Of a stretch of 64,000 nt of DNA, positions 23,434 to 33,888 are shown piece after piece. The stretch is from Dacryopinax spathularia (lineage: Eukaryota > Basidiomycota > Dacrymycetes > Dacrymycetales > Dacrymycetaceae). Under the pieces are notes generated by a model. It saw only the letters and a list, made by a program, of their open reading frames with translations. It did not search any database and was not told the origin of the DNA. The stretch spans positions 1,054,001 through 1,118,000 of the forward strand of contig JBBPFI010000012.1 in assembly GCA_037974965.1 (NCBI GenBank). Reading direction: 5' to 3'. The translations under genes and the position numbers were made by a program. Positions within the stretch are counted from its first letter, which is position 1, and each line of letters opens with the position of its first letter.

Positions 23434-25751
23434 ATGGTAGGGCTAGTTATGCACCTGTGAAGGGTGGTGCTAACGGCAGTCCTCAGATCATCCGCGTCCG
23501 CTCGAAAGACGGTACATTCCGCTTCGACCTCGACCCAAACGCACCAGCCTCAGAACTAGGCCAAAAGGTCCGCCCCACTCCCACTCCCACTCCCCCCTCA
23601 TCGTACATGCTCATCCTGTTCTGTTCATAGATCGTGGAATCAGCTCCTAATGCCAACCCTTCTACGATCGCCATCTCCAATGAACCGAGAGGGGGGGAGA
23701 CGTTGCTGTCTACTTTGGCGGGGAAGACGGTAGGCGGGTTGGGCTTGAGGTGCGCTTCTCTTGCTGTGTCAGCAGGATCTGGACACTGATCGGTGGGGCT
23801 AGGCATGGGGATATGATCTTCGCCTCGTACGAGCACCTCTCTGAACCTGCAACAAATGGTGCTCCTCCACCTCCTGCTAGCGCGCCTAGCGCACCCAGCG
23901 CCTCTAAGCCCGCACCTACCGCTGCGGAGCCTGTAGGCTCAGCAGCGGTGGCGAAACGACCTTGGGAAGACGTGAAAGAGGACCCGGTGGACGATTATTG
24001 GCGGAATAAGGATGGGAAGATCCCCCGACAAAGGGATCCGCAGTTCTGCAAACATGGCGCTAATGCTATGTGTGATTATTGTATGCCTCTCGAAGTGCGC
24101 CATCTCTTTCACGAGAAATTCTGCTTGTGACTCACATCTTCCTAGCCATATGACGCCAAATATCACGCCGAGCACAGTATCAAGCATCTCTCGTACTGGG
24201 CCTACTTGAGGAGCAAGACCGCCGGCCAATCAGCAGCCTCCTCAAGCCTTCCACCGCTGGACAACCTCTCTTACCGGGTCAAAGTCCCATGTCCGTCCGG
24301 CACACACGCCTCCTGGCCAGCAGGCATCTGCAGCAAGTGCCAACCATCAGCAATCACCCTCCAGCCCCAACCGTTCCGCATGGTGGACCATGTCGAGTTC
24401 TCCTCTCCTGCTATTATCGACCGTTTCCTCGCTGCGTGGCGCAAGACCGGCCTGCAGCGGTTTGGCGTCTTGATTGGTCGGTACGAACCGTACCCTGAAG
24501 TTCCAATGGGGATCAAAGCTGTCGTCGAGGCGATCCACGAACCGCCACAAGAAGGCGAAGTAGACGGCCTCACACTCGGACTGCCGTGGGAAGACGAGGA
24601 AAGAATTAAGAAGCTCGCCGTGGACTGCAAGGGGATGCAGATGATCGGCGTCATCTTCACTGACCTCACTCCCGACCCGGACGACCGCACCAAGCTGGTT
24701 TGCAAACGACACGCGGACTCGTTCTTCTTCTCCTCACTCGAGACCATCTTTGCCGCTACCCTCCAACTCGCCCACCCTAATCCTTCTCGTGCCGCTCCAT
24801 CTGGACATTTCTCTTCGCGCTTTGTGAGCTGCGTTTTGTCCGGTACACCGGAAGGCGGGATCGACGTCTCCTGCTACCAAGCTAGCGAGCAAGCGTGCGC
24901 CATGGTCGATGCCGATATCATCGAAGCCAGCGTCGAGCCTGGCATCGTGCGGGTGAAGGAGGAGACCGGGACACGCTATGTGCCAGATGTCTTCTACCGG
25001 TACAAGAACGAGTACGGCTTGGATGTGCAGCAAACGGCCAAACCATCCTTCCCGGTGGAATACTTGCTCGTCAATGTGCGTATGACGTCTTCCCATCCTC
25101 GCAGCTTACTGATTGATATGCCAGGTTACGCATGGATTCCCCACTAATCCAAGCCCGGCTTTCCTGTCCACATCGTTCGCTATCGAGAATCGACCAGGAC
25201 TGGAAGATCAAGATATCTCCAAGGTCGTTGCCGATCTTTCCCGGATAGGAGCGAATGCCATCTCATCACCACGAGACGCCCGAACGAACCCGGCCAAAGC
25301 GCAACAGGTCCTCACCTATTTGAGTGATTGGCATCTGCTTGCCTTCTTGGGAACTGCGGGAATTCTTTCCGAGGACGACATGCGGGTCATTGCCGGCGCC
25401 GTCACCGCGCCGGACCTGGAGTCGACCGAAGGCATGGAGGCGATAGCCAAGCGCGACGGGTGGCAGACGCTCATGGCTATTGTTGGCACGCACAGCCCAG
25501 CCGGTAAGTCCTATCCCCTTTCGAGCAAGTTCGCCTCTGACGTACTGTATCCAGTAGCCGCACGGCCACCACCGGCCCCATCGGGGGACGTTGGAATGGA
25601 TGAAGACTTTGAGATACCCGATGACATTGATGTTCCGCCTGACAACGTGCCACAAGCAGGTGCCACGGGCACCAAGACATGTCCCCACTGCACGTTCGAT
25701 AACCCAGCCGACGCGACCGATTGCATGATTTGTGGACTTCCGATGGATTAG
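23434..25751 (+). CDS. NPL4: NPL4, Cdc48/p97 ubiquitin-substrate adaptor
   Basis: NPL4 with UFD1 delivers ubiquitylated proteins to Cdc48 in ER-associated degradation and other extraction pathways. The first coding exon is the ATG alone (intron 23437-23486), then IIRVRSKDGTFRFDLDPN opens the ubiquitin-like domain. DPQFCKHGANAMCDYCMPLEPYD begins the NPL4 zinc-finger region, and CPSGTHASWPAGICSKCQPSAITL continues it. FRMVDHVEFSSPAIIDRFLAAWRKTGLQRFGVLIG is the MPN-like core. The C-terminal TKTCPHCTFDNPADATDCMICG is an NZF-type zinc finger, present in metazoan NPL4 but lacking in budding yeast. About six introns. The gene sits between the two dienelactone hydrolase paralogues. Confidence 0.93.
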
Positions 25752-26685
25752 AGGCATGTCGTCGGATATCCCAACCCATTGTATTATGATTTGAGCTGCA
25801 TACGCAATAGATTCTATTGTCATGACCAGTGGCCATGTCTCCCCGATTGTCCTGTCTTCTTTGTTAACGGCAACGTGCTTCGATGGGCAGCATCGCGGGC
25901 TTGCATGTGTCCCGGTGGCCGCCAGCATCTCCGGAACAAAGTTTCCATGTTGTCCCCTCCAAATCAACACAACGGCGAACCAGTCCGTTCGCACGGGCAA
26001 CCTATGGCGAAGGACCGAGAACAAGGGGGCCTAAACGCGGTTTTATTGTCGGCCCTGCTGACGGACATATCACGTAAGCGATGCACTTCGAAATCTCCGC
26101 CCTCTCAAGCACATGACTTCCTGGGTTAGCATGCTCTCCTTTTGGACTTACGGGACAAGCACTTCTGCTCCGACAATGATGGGCAGCGCTCTTTTGAGGG
26201 ACAGGCTCTGCACCGCTTGGAAGGAGGGCAAATTCCGCATGCGTCGCTCGGCATCAGAGCTGACCAATTGGTTAACTTATACATTCAGGGTCTCCCTTGT
26301 GCCACAAGCCCCTTCACTGCGCCCTGCACCTCAGTCTCTCAACCTGACCTTGGCAGAACACGGGATTGATTCATATTGGCTTGCTCCAGATCATTCGCCC
26401 TTACGAAGTTGGCACAACTCTTTACGGCACGCAAGCTGTTTCCGGATCATACGTGACCCCGCGCATATGATTCCCGATGACTGCTTGCGGCCCGACTTGC
26501 TCTGTCCTCCCACGCCGTTCTCACGGCACACTTTGCCCAGGCTCAGCGAGTCGCGGACTCCAGGTCGTTAAATAGGCCGTTAAGATCGCGCCCGATGGCA
26601 CCCCGAGGATACTTGTCTGCTTTCTCTCGTCAGCGCCCGTCGTTTCTTTGCCGATATCCGCACCTGAACAAACTTCATCGAAACA
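25752..26685. other. Intergenic, no gene seen
   Basis: The 934 bp between NPL4 and the second dienelactone hydrolase should hold the NPL4 3' UTR and the hydrolase promoter. Frames here are short and unlike known proteins. A pyrimidine-rich leader (TTTCTCTCGTCAGCGCC region) precedes the ATG. Confidence 0.45.
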
Positions 26686-27695
26686 ATGTCTAACCCATCT
26701 GGATTGTCTTCTTGCTGCGTTTCTGGTCACCTCCATGAAGGTACCCCCACCGGTACCATCGAGAAGATTGAGGGTCTGGACGTGTACGTTGCGAAGACGG
26801 AGAGCGGCAGCAAGGCCAAGACTGTGATCTTCATTACCGATGTCTTCGGCTGGGCTGTTCCCGTAAGTAATCGAACTGAGCTGGAAGTGTCTCCCGCTGA
26901 CCCACAGCGCAGAACGCTCGTCTCCTCGCTGATGAGTACGCGAAAGCTGGGTTCTACACCTACATTCCAGACTTGCACCAGGGTATGCATTATTTTGGTG
27001 GCGCCGTTGCGCTATTACTCACAAGCCATTGCAGGCGACAGTGTCCCATACTCGATGCTGTTGACCATCCAGCCCGCTGAGCCAGAAAAGCGCACTCCTG
27101 AGCAGGCCCAAGCCGACCACGACAAGACTATGGCGTACGTCGGACCTTGGTCGCAGAAGCACAGCAAGGAGGTTGTCAGGCCCCTGCTTGACAAGTTCGT
27201 TGCCCACCTCCGTGCCGACCCGGCAGTCGGCAAGCTTGGCGCCGTCGGCTTCTGCTGGGGAGCCATGTATGCTCTGGACCTGGCTGACTCCGGCTCCGTC
27301 GAGTGAGTTTCGTGACGGAGGTTGTTCTTGCCTGTTATTGATTGATGATAGCGCGATCGTCGGCAACCACCCTTCGTTCGCCGGTGAGCCCGAGTTCAGC
27401 GGGGTCACCAAGCCCACGCAGATCAACGTCGGCGACAACGATGTGGTACGTATGCTCCTCGCAGTAGCTTCTTCTCAAACTGAAAATACCCGCCCAGTTC
27501 ATGTCGAACGAGTTTATCGCTGAGGTCAAGGCGGCCATGGAGAAGAAGACCCATGTGCCATTCGAGGTCAACATCATCCATACCGCCGTGCACGGCTTCG
27601 CTGTCCGTGGTGACCTCACCAACCCGCAACAGAAGGCGAACAAGGAGAAAGCCTACGAGAACACTGTTAGGTGGTTCAACACGTACCTTGCGTGA
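26686..27695 (+). CDS. Dienelactone hydrolase family protein (copy 2)
   Basis: Starts MSNPSGLSSCCVSGHLHEGTPTGT and keeps the nucleophile Cys in GAVGFCWGAMYAL, the Asp candidate in VGDNDV, and the catalytic His in TAVHGFAVRGD. It ends VRWFNTYLA. The exon layout matches copy 1, with introns near 26862-26912, 26982-27034, 27306-27351 and 27447-27497. Divergence from copy 1 is moderate, so the duplication is not recent. Both copies appear intact. The substrate may differ, since residues around the active-site Cys (WGGK versus WGAM) are not the same. Confidence 0.87.
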
Positions 27696-28200
27696 GGGTC
27701 GTTGTATATAAGGAAGGACGGCGCCTTTGAGTACAGAATAATAACAAGAGTGTCCACGGTTCACCTTAGCGCGGGTACGGCGAACAACTCCGCCAGTTAC
27801 GCCAGTTACGCGCGTTCGATTCCTTGTCGATAGTGATTTCCGGTTGCGACAATGATGTATTCGTATCATCATCATCATCGCAGACTAGCGGCAGCCACAT
27901 ACGTACTAATTTTGGATCGTCGTGGAGCGAAGAGCGCTAGTTTGCAAAGTAGGGGACACCCCTCTTTTTAGGTTGTCGTTGTGAAATGAATATGCGGTAA
28001 TGTGCTGTCAGGTGGAACCGGTCGCACGTTCGACGCCGGCAGCCATAATCACACGCTATCACTGACAGCCTCAATAGGCACCGATATGGCCCTGACGACT
28101 ATAAGGGTCGGTCGAGGAGAGGGCACAGCTTCTTCGCTGTCCTCAACGGCTAGCTGGTCGCTGTCTCTCGCACTCGTTCTGTACTTGTACTATAGACGCT

Positions 28201-28897
28201 ATGGTGTCCGTCAAAACGCTGTTCACGGGCCCGCAGGTCACCTTTGACAACCACCTCGAAGTTCATTCCGTCATCGCCCACTCCGAGAAGTTGCTCCCAA
28301 TCGTCGACGCGGTGAGCAAGTACATTAAGTCGAAGCACAAGCGCGGTCGGTCGGCCGAGGAGGTCGTGGCCAAGCTAGAGAAGCTAGAGGCAGTCTACGT
28401 GCATGTGCCGGAGGTCCATCGGGCTTTCCACATAGCACGCGAGGAGAACAACTTGCCATCGTCGAGAGTTTTGAACGGAAGTGCGTGCATAACCACGTTG
28501 GACTGGACATTGCTGATTGTCTACAGGCGCCCAACCATACTACAACGTCCCTCTTCGCTCGTCCAGCCCAACTCCAAGCTGGAACACCGAGTCGACCTCT
28601 GCGCACTTTGTTGAGCCCTTGCCGTCGGGGGTCTCGACCGCCGTTCACTCGCAAGTCGACCTCTTGCCCACTTCCGGTGCACCGCAAGCAAACACACCAC
28701 GGCGTCCAAGCGTGCCTAACTCGAGCTCCTGGCGCAAGCTCCTTCCTGGTGGGCGACGGAACTCGGCTGCTGGTCAGACCACCCCTGCTCGCCCGAGCAT
28801 TCCCTCCGAGATGCGTCCAAATATGTCGCCTTCTCCCGCTTCAAGCGTAGCCACCCTGCGGGTAGGTTCGAATGAGGCATCCGGGCGACGAGAGTAG
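28201..28897 (+). CDS. Hypothetical protein with helical N terminus and Ser/Pro-rich tail
   Basis: Two exons with an intron of about 50 nt (28481-28527) encode MVSVKTLFTGPQVTFDNHLEVHS..., a first half rich in charged helices (SKYIKSKHKRGRSAEEVVAKLEKLEAVYVHVPEVHRAFHIAREE), then a Ser/Pro-rich disordered tail ending NEASGRRE. No family was recognised. It is supported by an open frame, a phase-consistent intron (NG joined to SAQPYYNVPLR) and host-like codon use. It is the last clear host gene before the repeat-rich half of the window. Confidence 0.55.
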
Positions 28898-31240
28898 AAA
28901 GATTCGTTGATTGGACTTTGCGGCCCTGCGAACGAAAAGGTATGTGAAGGACATTCGACTTTCCTAGCCCGCTATGGCCCGAGACTTGCAAACGCGTATA
29001 ACGCTGTACAACGTTTCCGGCCCCCAATAGGTCATGTACTCTTTACAAACATGTGTCGCCTCCGTCGAGTCAGTGGGGCAATGTGTGGTAGGCCCCGGGC
29101 ACTCGTCGCCAGGCGATGCGTCTGTACAGTGCGTAAACAGGATCACCCCAGACTGACAGCTCAGACGACCAACGGATCTCGGAAGGTGTTGACCACAGTT
29201 CTGTGAAATGTAAAAAGTGTAGAGTACACCTCTTGATACTACAGTTGGGGCTACAGATGGTTTGGATACTTTGCCTTTCCGGCCTCACTCCTTTACTGTC
29301 TCTACCCAGAGAGTTGTTACATAGAGTATGTCACTGAGCTAAGGCCAGGACTGACTTGATCTGAGTTTTAATCTGCAAGAGCTAACCCACAAAGGCTCAG
29401 CAAGCTCAGTTAGCCTGCAACCCAAAAAACTACACAGCAAGCTTTGGCCTTCTGTTTATATCTCTGCTTTTCGAGCCCACACTCATCTACCACCCAACTA
29501 CCACAGGCAACTTTGCACCTCTTATGCTGGCCAAACAACCGATACAAATGACTCCTTCTCTGTATGGACTCACAGCAATGCAAGCGGTTCTGGAAACACA
29601 TTGTAAATCCTTAAACATCAAGCATACATCTGAGATTGTTAGCAGGACAAGAATGGGGTTTCTGAATGCTCAAACAGTCAATTTCTATTTCCTTAGAATT
29701 GTGAGCTTGATTTTGTTGTTCCCTTTTGCCTAACTTTTCATTCCTATCGCAGGCCATAGGTGAGAGCAGGCTGGGACAGGGAGATATTACGTTTGGGGAC
29801 TTTCTTTTTGATACCGGTAAGCTACCTGTGCCCACCGCCATGAAACGTGCTCATGTAACTGGAAGGGTCAAGTTGAACGTATGTGCCTCATGCATGTCAT
29901 CTTTGTTCTTGCTCACATGATACTTGCTGTAGATGGGCAGCAGCTAAAATTCTGCACTGCAGCGCAACCTCCGCACCCACACAGGTCCCTGTGGAAGAGT
30001 CATGGCTAGACATGACTCCGGAAAAGATCCAAAAGGGAACGAAAGGTTTTATCCAGTTATACGTAAGTGGACACATGGCATGTACATCTACAGCTCTAAA
30101 CCCATGCATTCTCTTATTAACATGAAATTCACCGATGCAGAAGGCTTTTGGCATACTCTCAACCTTACTTTCCGGACCACCTCTGGAGGCAAAATGATGA
30201 TGAAAGAGTTCCCGATGGGCATCGTCACCTGGTTGACTGGCTGGTCTGATAACCACCTGCTGTACTCTGGCGTGATCAGATTTGACTATGGATGGTTAGT
30301 CGCTTAACTGTTGATCTCCCATCTATACCCCTTTGACGCTGGGTTCAGGCCAGGGTTAAGGCTAGGTCTGAAGCCTGATGACATTTGCCACAGCCGCTCA
30401 GCCCCTTATGGGCCAGTGGCTGCGCGTACCCATACTAATGCACAGCCACCGTTAGTATGCGTCACGCACTTGTATGCATGGGGGCAGCCACCATGTTTGC
30501 AGCTAACTAGCCCTGGACCAACATGGTATTCACCACACGACCTTTGTGCACCACTTTTTCCCACTTTCTTTCAATTTATAGGATGCAGGCACTGCATGCA
30601 TTGTTTATGGACCGTAGTCACATCTTGTAAAAGTGTTGCTTGTGATCTCCTTTGCAGTGTGCGGCACTATCACATCCCCTACCTCTCGGTTATATACAAT
30701 TCTTTGTTTGGATTTTTGTAGCTTTTCTACAGACATTCTGTATCTACCATTCTTTTTTTGGGCTTTCTTGGTTAGTTCTAATCACAGTCTTTATCTACAT
30801 TTCTTTTTTGACCCTTGTGATCCATAGCTTTTGGTGGCCTACCACAAATCGTTCTCATCCTCCCTCCCGGCACGCATCAGATTGGCTGTGTCGTCATCCC
30901 ACACTTGCTTCTGTTGTGAGCTTCCCTGTTGTGCCGACCGGCCCACATACAGTCAAACCCAACACCTCGCATACCGCCAAACTCGCATAACTCCTCAAGG
31001 GGCATGGCACTCGCCGGCTCCCAGGGCCGTGCATAGATGGAGGTAGTATAGATATGCATAAACCTGCGTTATGTCATAATGCATCGCTTTTTGACCGGAA
31101 TTTCATAGTTGAATGCAATGTGACGGGTCATCTGGACCGGCCAGACCAGCTCTTCCCTATCATGGGAAAGTGGTCTGTGTGCCAGTCCACGTAGCTGACT
31201 GCTGCAATCACAGTAAACAATGCACTTGTGATAAGAGCTC
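28898..31240. other. Gene-poor, AT-richer stretch with possible gene remnants
   Basis: Base composition drops in GC compared with 1-28 kb. Between about 29524 and 30307 there are several adjoining short + strand frames (for example ITFGDFLFDTGKLPVPTAM, then RKWTHGMYIYSSKPM) with intron-like gaps, suggesting one decayed or poorly resolved gene. I recognise no domain. From 30310 to 31240 nothing beyond short frames was seen. Confidence 0.35.
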
Positions 31241-31279
31241 ATGCTCTGGATGAGGAGAGCATCACCGCTGTCTCACAAG

Positions 31280-31606
31280 ATGCCTGCCAAGCGCAAAGCA
31301 CCCTCTCGCCAGCACCTCACCCTTGAGCAGAAGATCTCCGTGCTTGACTTCATCAATGCCCACCCCAACTATTCTCAGGCAGATGTCGCGACACACTTCC
31401 AGTCCGAGGGCTTCCAGTCCATCACCCAGTCCTCGGCCTCTCGGAGCCTCCGTGATGCCGCCAACCTGTATGAGCTGGCGCTCACCTCCGGCAACCTAGG
31501 GCTGGGTTCCCCAGGAATCCATATGGAGTTTTGCGCGCGGCTGAAATCGTGCATAACGCGATGCACATCGCATGTCCCATGCCTTGGAATGCCAGAATGG
31601 GTTTAG
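31280..31606 (+). pseudogene. N-terminal fragment of a pogo/Tigger-like transposase (CENP-B HTH)
   Basis: The frame starts MPAKRKAPSRQHLTLEQKIS, then VLDFINAHPNYSQADVATHF and SASRSLRDAANLYELAL. This is the CENP-B N-terminal helix-turn-helix pattern used by pogo/Tigger transposases and by CENP-B-like host proteins. About 75 residues match. After SGNLGLGSP the frame leaves the family and stops at 31606. No second HTH or DDE catalytic region follows, so it is a fragment of a Tc1/mariner-class element. No terminal repeats were found. Confidence 0.6.
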
Positions 31607-31734
31607 GAGGCATGCCCAAACATATTTAATTAATGGTAGAACCTTTGTTTATTAGCTGAATAAAGGAATAAGAATGGACCATTTATATAGTAGCAGAGAT
31701 TGAGGGTGGAGAAAAACAAAAAAAACATCAAAAT

Positions 31735-32860
31735 AGGGTCCTAGGGGGGCCCCTGTCCGTCCTTGCGACTGAGTCGCAAAGATTCACTGGACGCGGAAGG
31801 GTCGAAAAATAGGACCCTAGTTGGGCCCCTGTCCGTCCTTGCGACTGAGTCGCAAAGATTCACTGGACGCGGAAGGGTCGAAAAATAGGACTCTAGTTGG
31901 GCCCCTATCCGTCCTTGCGACTGAGTCGCAAAGATTCAGTGCACGGAGAACAGGCGAAAAACAGGACTCTAGTTGGGCCCCTATCCGTCCTTGCGACTGA
32001 GTCGCAAAGATTCACCCGACGCGGAAGGGTCGAAAAATAGGACTCTAGTTGGGCCCCTATCCGTCCTTGCGACTGAGTCGCAAAGATTCACCCGACGCGG
32101 AAGGGTAAAAAAAAGACGACCCAAGTTGGGCCCCTGTCCGTCCTTGCGACTGAGTCGCAAACATTCACTGGACGCGGGAGCGTCGAAAAAAGGACCCAAG
32201 TTGGGCCCCTGTCCATCCTTGCGACTGAGTCGCAGAGATTCACTCGACGCGGAAGGGTCGAAAAAACAGGACCCAAGTTGGGCCCCTGTCCGTCCTTGCG
32301 ACTGGGTCGCAAAGATTCCCCACATGCGGAAGGGTCAAAAAAGAAGAGCCTAGTTGGGCCACTGTCCGTCCTTGCGACTGAGTCGCAAGGATTCACCCGA
32401 CGCGGGAGGGTCGAAAAATGTGGCTCTAGTATCACCCCCTGTCTGTCTTTGCGACTGAGTCGCAATAATTCACTGGACGCGGGAGCGTCGAAAAATATGG
32501 CCCTAGTATAACCCCCTGTCTGTCCTTGCGACTCAGTCGCAAAAATTCACTGGACGCGGGAGCGTCGAAAAGTAGGACCCTTGTAAGGGGCCCTGTGCGT
32601 CCTTGCGACTGAGTTGCAAAGATTGACTGCATGGGGAACGGTCGAAAAACAAGACCCTAGTGGGGTCCCTTCCCTTCCTTGCAACTCAGTCGCAAAGATT
32701 GACTGGACTAAGGAGCGTCGGCAAATAGGAGCCTTGCAGATCGCCCTGCCCGCCCTTGCGACTCAGTCGCCAGAATCCACCGCACAACTGAGCGTTGAAA
32801 AATAGGACCCTCTAAAGGGGCCCTGTTCGTCTTTGCGACTGAGTCGCAAATATCACTCCA
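31735..32860 (+). repeat. Tandem array of about fifteen 76-77 bp units with a dyad core
   Basis: The core TTGCGACTGAGTCGCAA recurs at a 75-77 bp step (first T at about 31763, 31839, 31915, 31991, 32067, 32144, 32219 and so on, to about 32833). It is a 17-base palindrome with an odd centre. Between cores are conserved pieces AGATTCACTGGACGCGGA, GGGTCGAAAAATAGGACC and TAGTTGGGCCCCTGTCCGT. Units are closest to each other on the left and middle and decay toward the right. The array ends about 1 kb before the SNF2 gene. Confidence 0.92.
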
Positions 32861-33888
32861 CATGGGAGCAGCAAAGACAACGGTCCTATGCCCTGATCCT
32901 TTTCTGTCCCTGCGACTCCGTCCCGCGTATTTACGCTCCAACGCCGAGATCTCCACCGAACAACGAGGGATGCCATGCATCAAACGTGAATTTCCTCGCG
33001 ACCACCTTGATGTGCAGAAGGCCTTTTGCGAGCCCTGTACCGCCTCTGCACAGCGTGCACCCACCTGCTCCACCTCCGCGGACGCGGAGCCAAATCGGCG
33101 ATGGCCTTTGTCCCAGGGCCCTGTCGCGCCCTTCACCCGCCTTGGAAGACCAAAGCCGAGGCGCGTCGGAACCATTGAGGCAACCTTCATCTTCTGGCTT
33201 GCCACGCAGTCCTTTGTTTTTCACTGACGAATACTTGTTGGCCTTTCATCTGCTGCGGAAACTCATTCCACCCGCGGACGCTCCCAATCACTCCTCGCCG
33301 GCTTTCCCTTGGCCTTGCGCCTTGTTGCATGCCCGCGCATGTGAATCGCCCTGCCCTTCCTTCCCTTTCACCTTTCACCTGCAAAACCTCCTGGCTTTGG
33401 TCATTTAGTGGCAACCGTACCGTGGTCGGGGCGTATTTGTATCTGACTGCGCCGATACGATCAATTTTAATGCCCATGAATCGGTCCATGCGGGGTCTGC
33501 GGAACCCTTCGCGTTCACTTCCAGTTCGCACAACGGTGCCACTCACCACGGATTCCCGTCTCCGCCCCCACTTTTCCATGGAAAGTATTCCCTGTTTTCC
33601 TCCGCCTTCTTGCCTGCCTTCTATTTCCACTATCTCCGTAGGCCCCGGCGGAACCCCTCTTCGAATCCATCGGAGGTCTGTGGCGATTCGCCGCCCTCCG
33701 CCGGTCATGCAGACGGTTACCAAGCAGTTTTTTTCACCCCCGTTTTTTTTTTACCTCGGTCCTCTTGCCCTTTCAGGTATATAACCCCGTTGTCTCATCC
33801 CATTCCTGCATTCCAGTCCCCTTCTGTCTCACGCCCACATTCCCACCTCCACCCCGACACTCCACCCCCACCTGCCCTCGCACTCGAC
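32861..33888. other. Upstream region of the helicase module
   Basis: No gene seen. One more degenerate repeat unit (CCCTGCGACTCCG, about 32908) is followed by pyrimidine-rich DNA. A TATATAA box lies near the right end. Confidence 0.5.
33778..33784 (+). promoter_or_regulatory. TATA box of the SNF2 gene
   Basis: TATATAA lies 111 bp before the ATG at 33889, with a C/T-rich leader between them. The other two genes of the module have TATA-like boxes at similar distances. Confidence 0.6.

Noticed and set aside
28898-31240. LTR or other virus-like element in the gene-poor stretch
   Set aside because: No reverse transcriptase, integrase, protease or long terminal repeats could be seen.
31735-32860. 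CRISPR array
   Set aside because: The whole 76-77 bp unit is repeated, with no unique spacers, and the context is eukaryotic.
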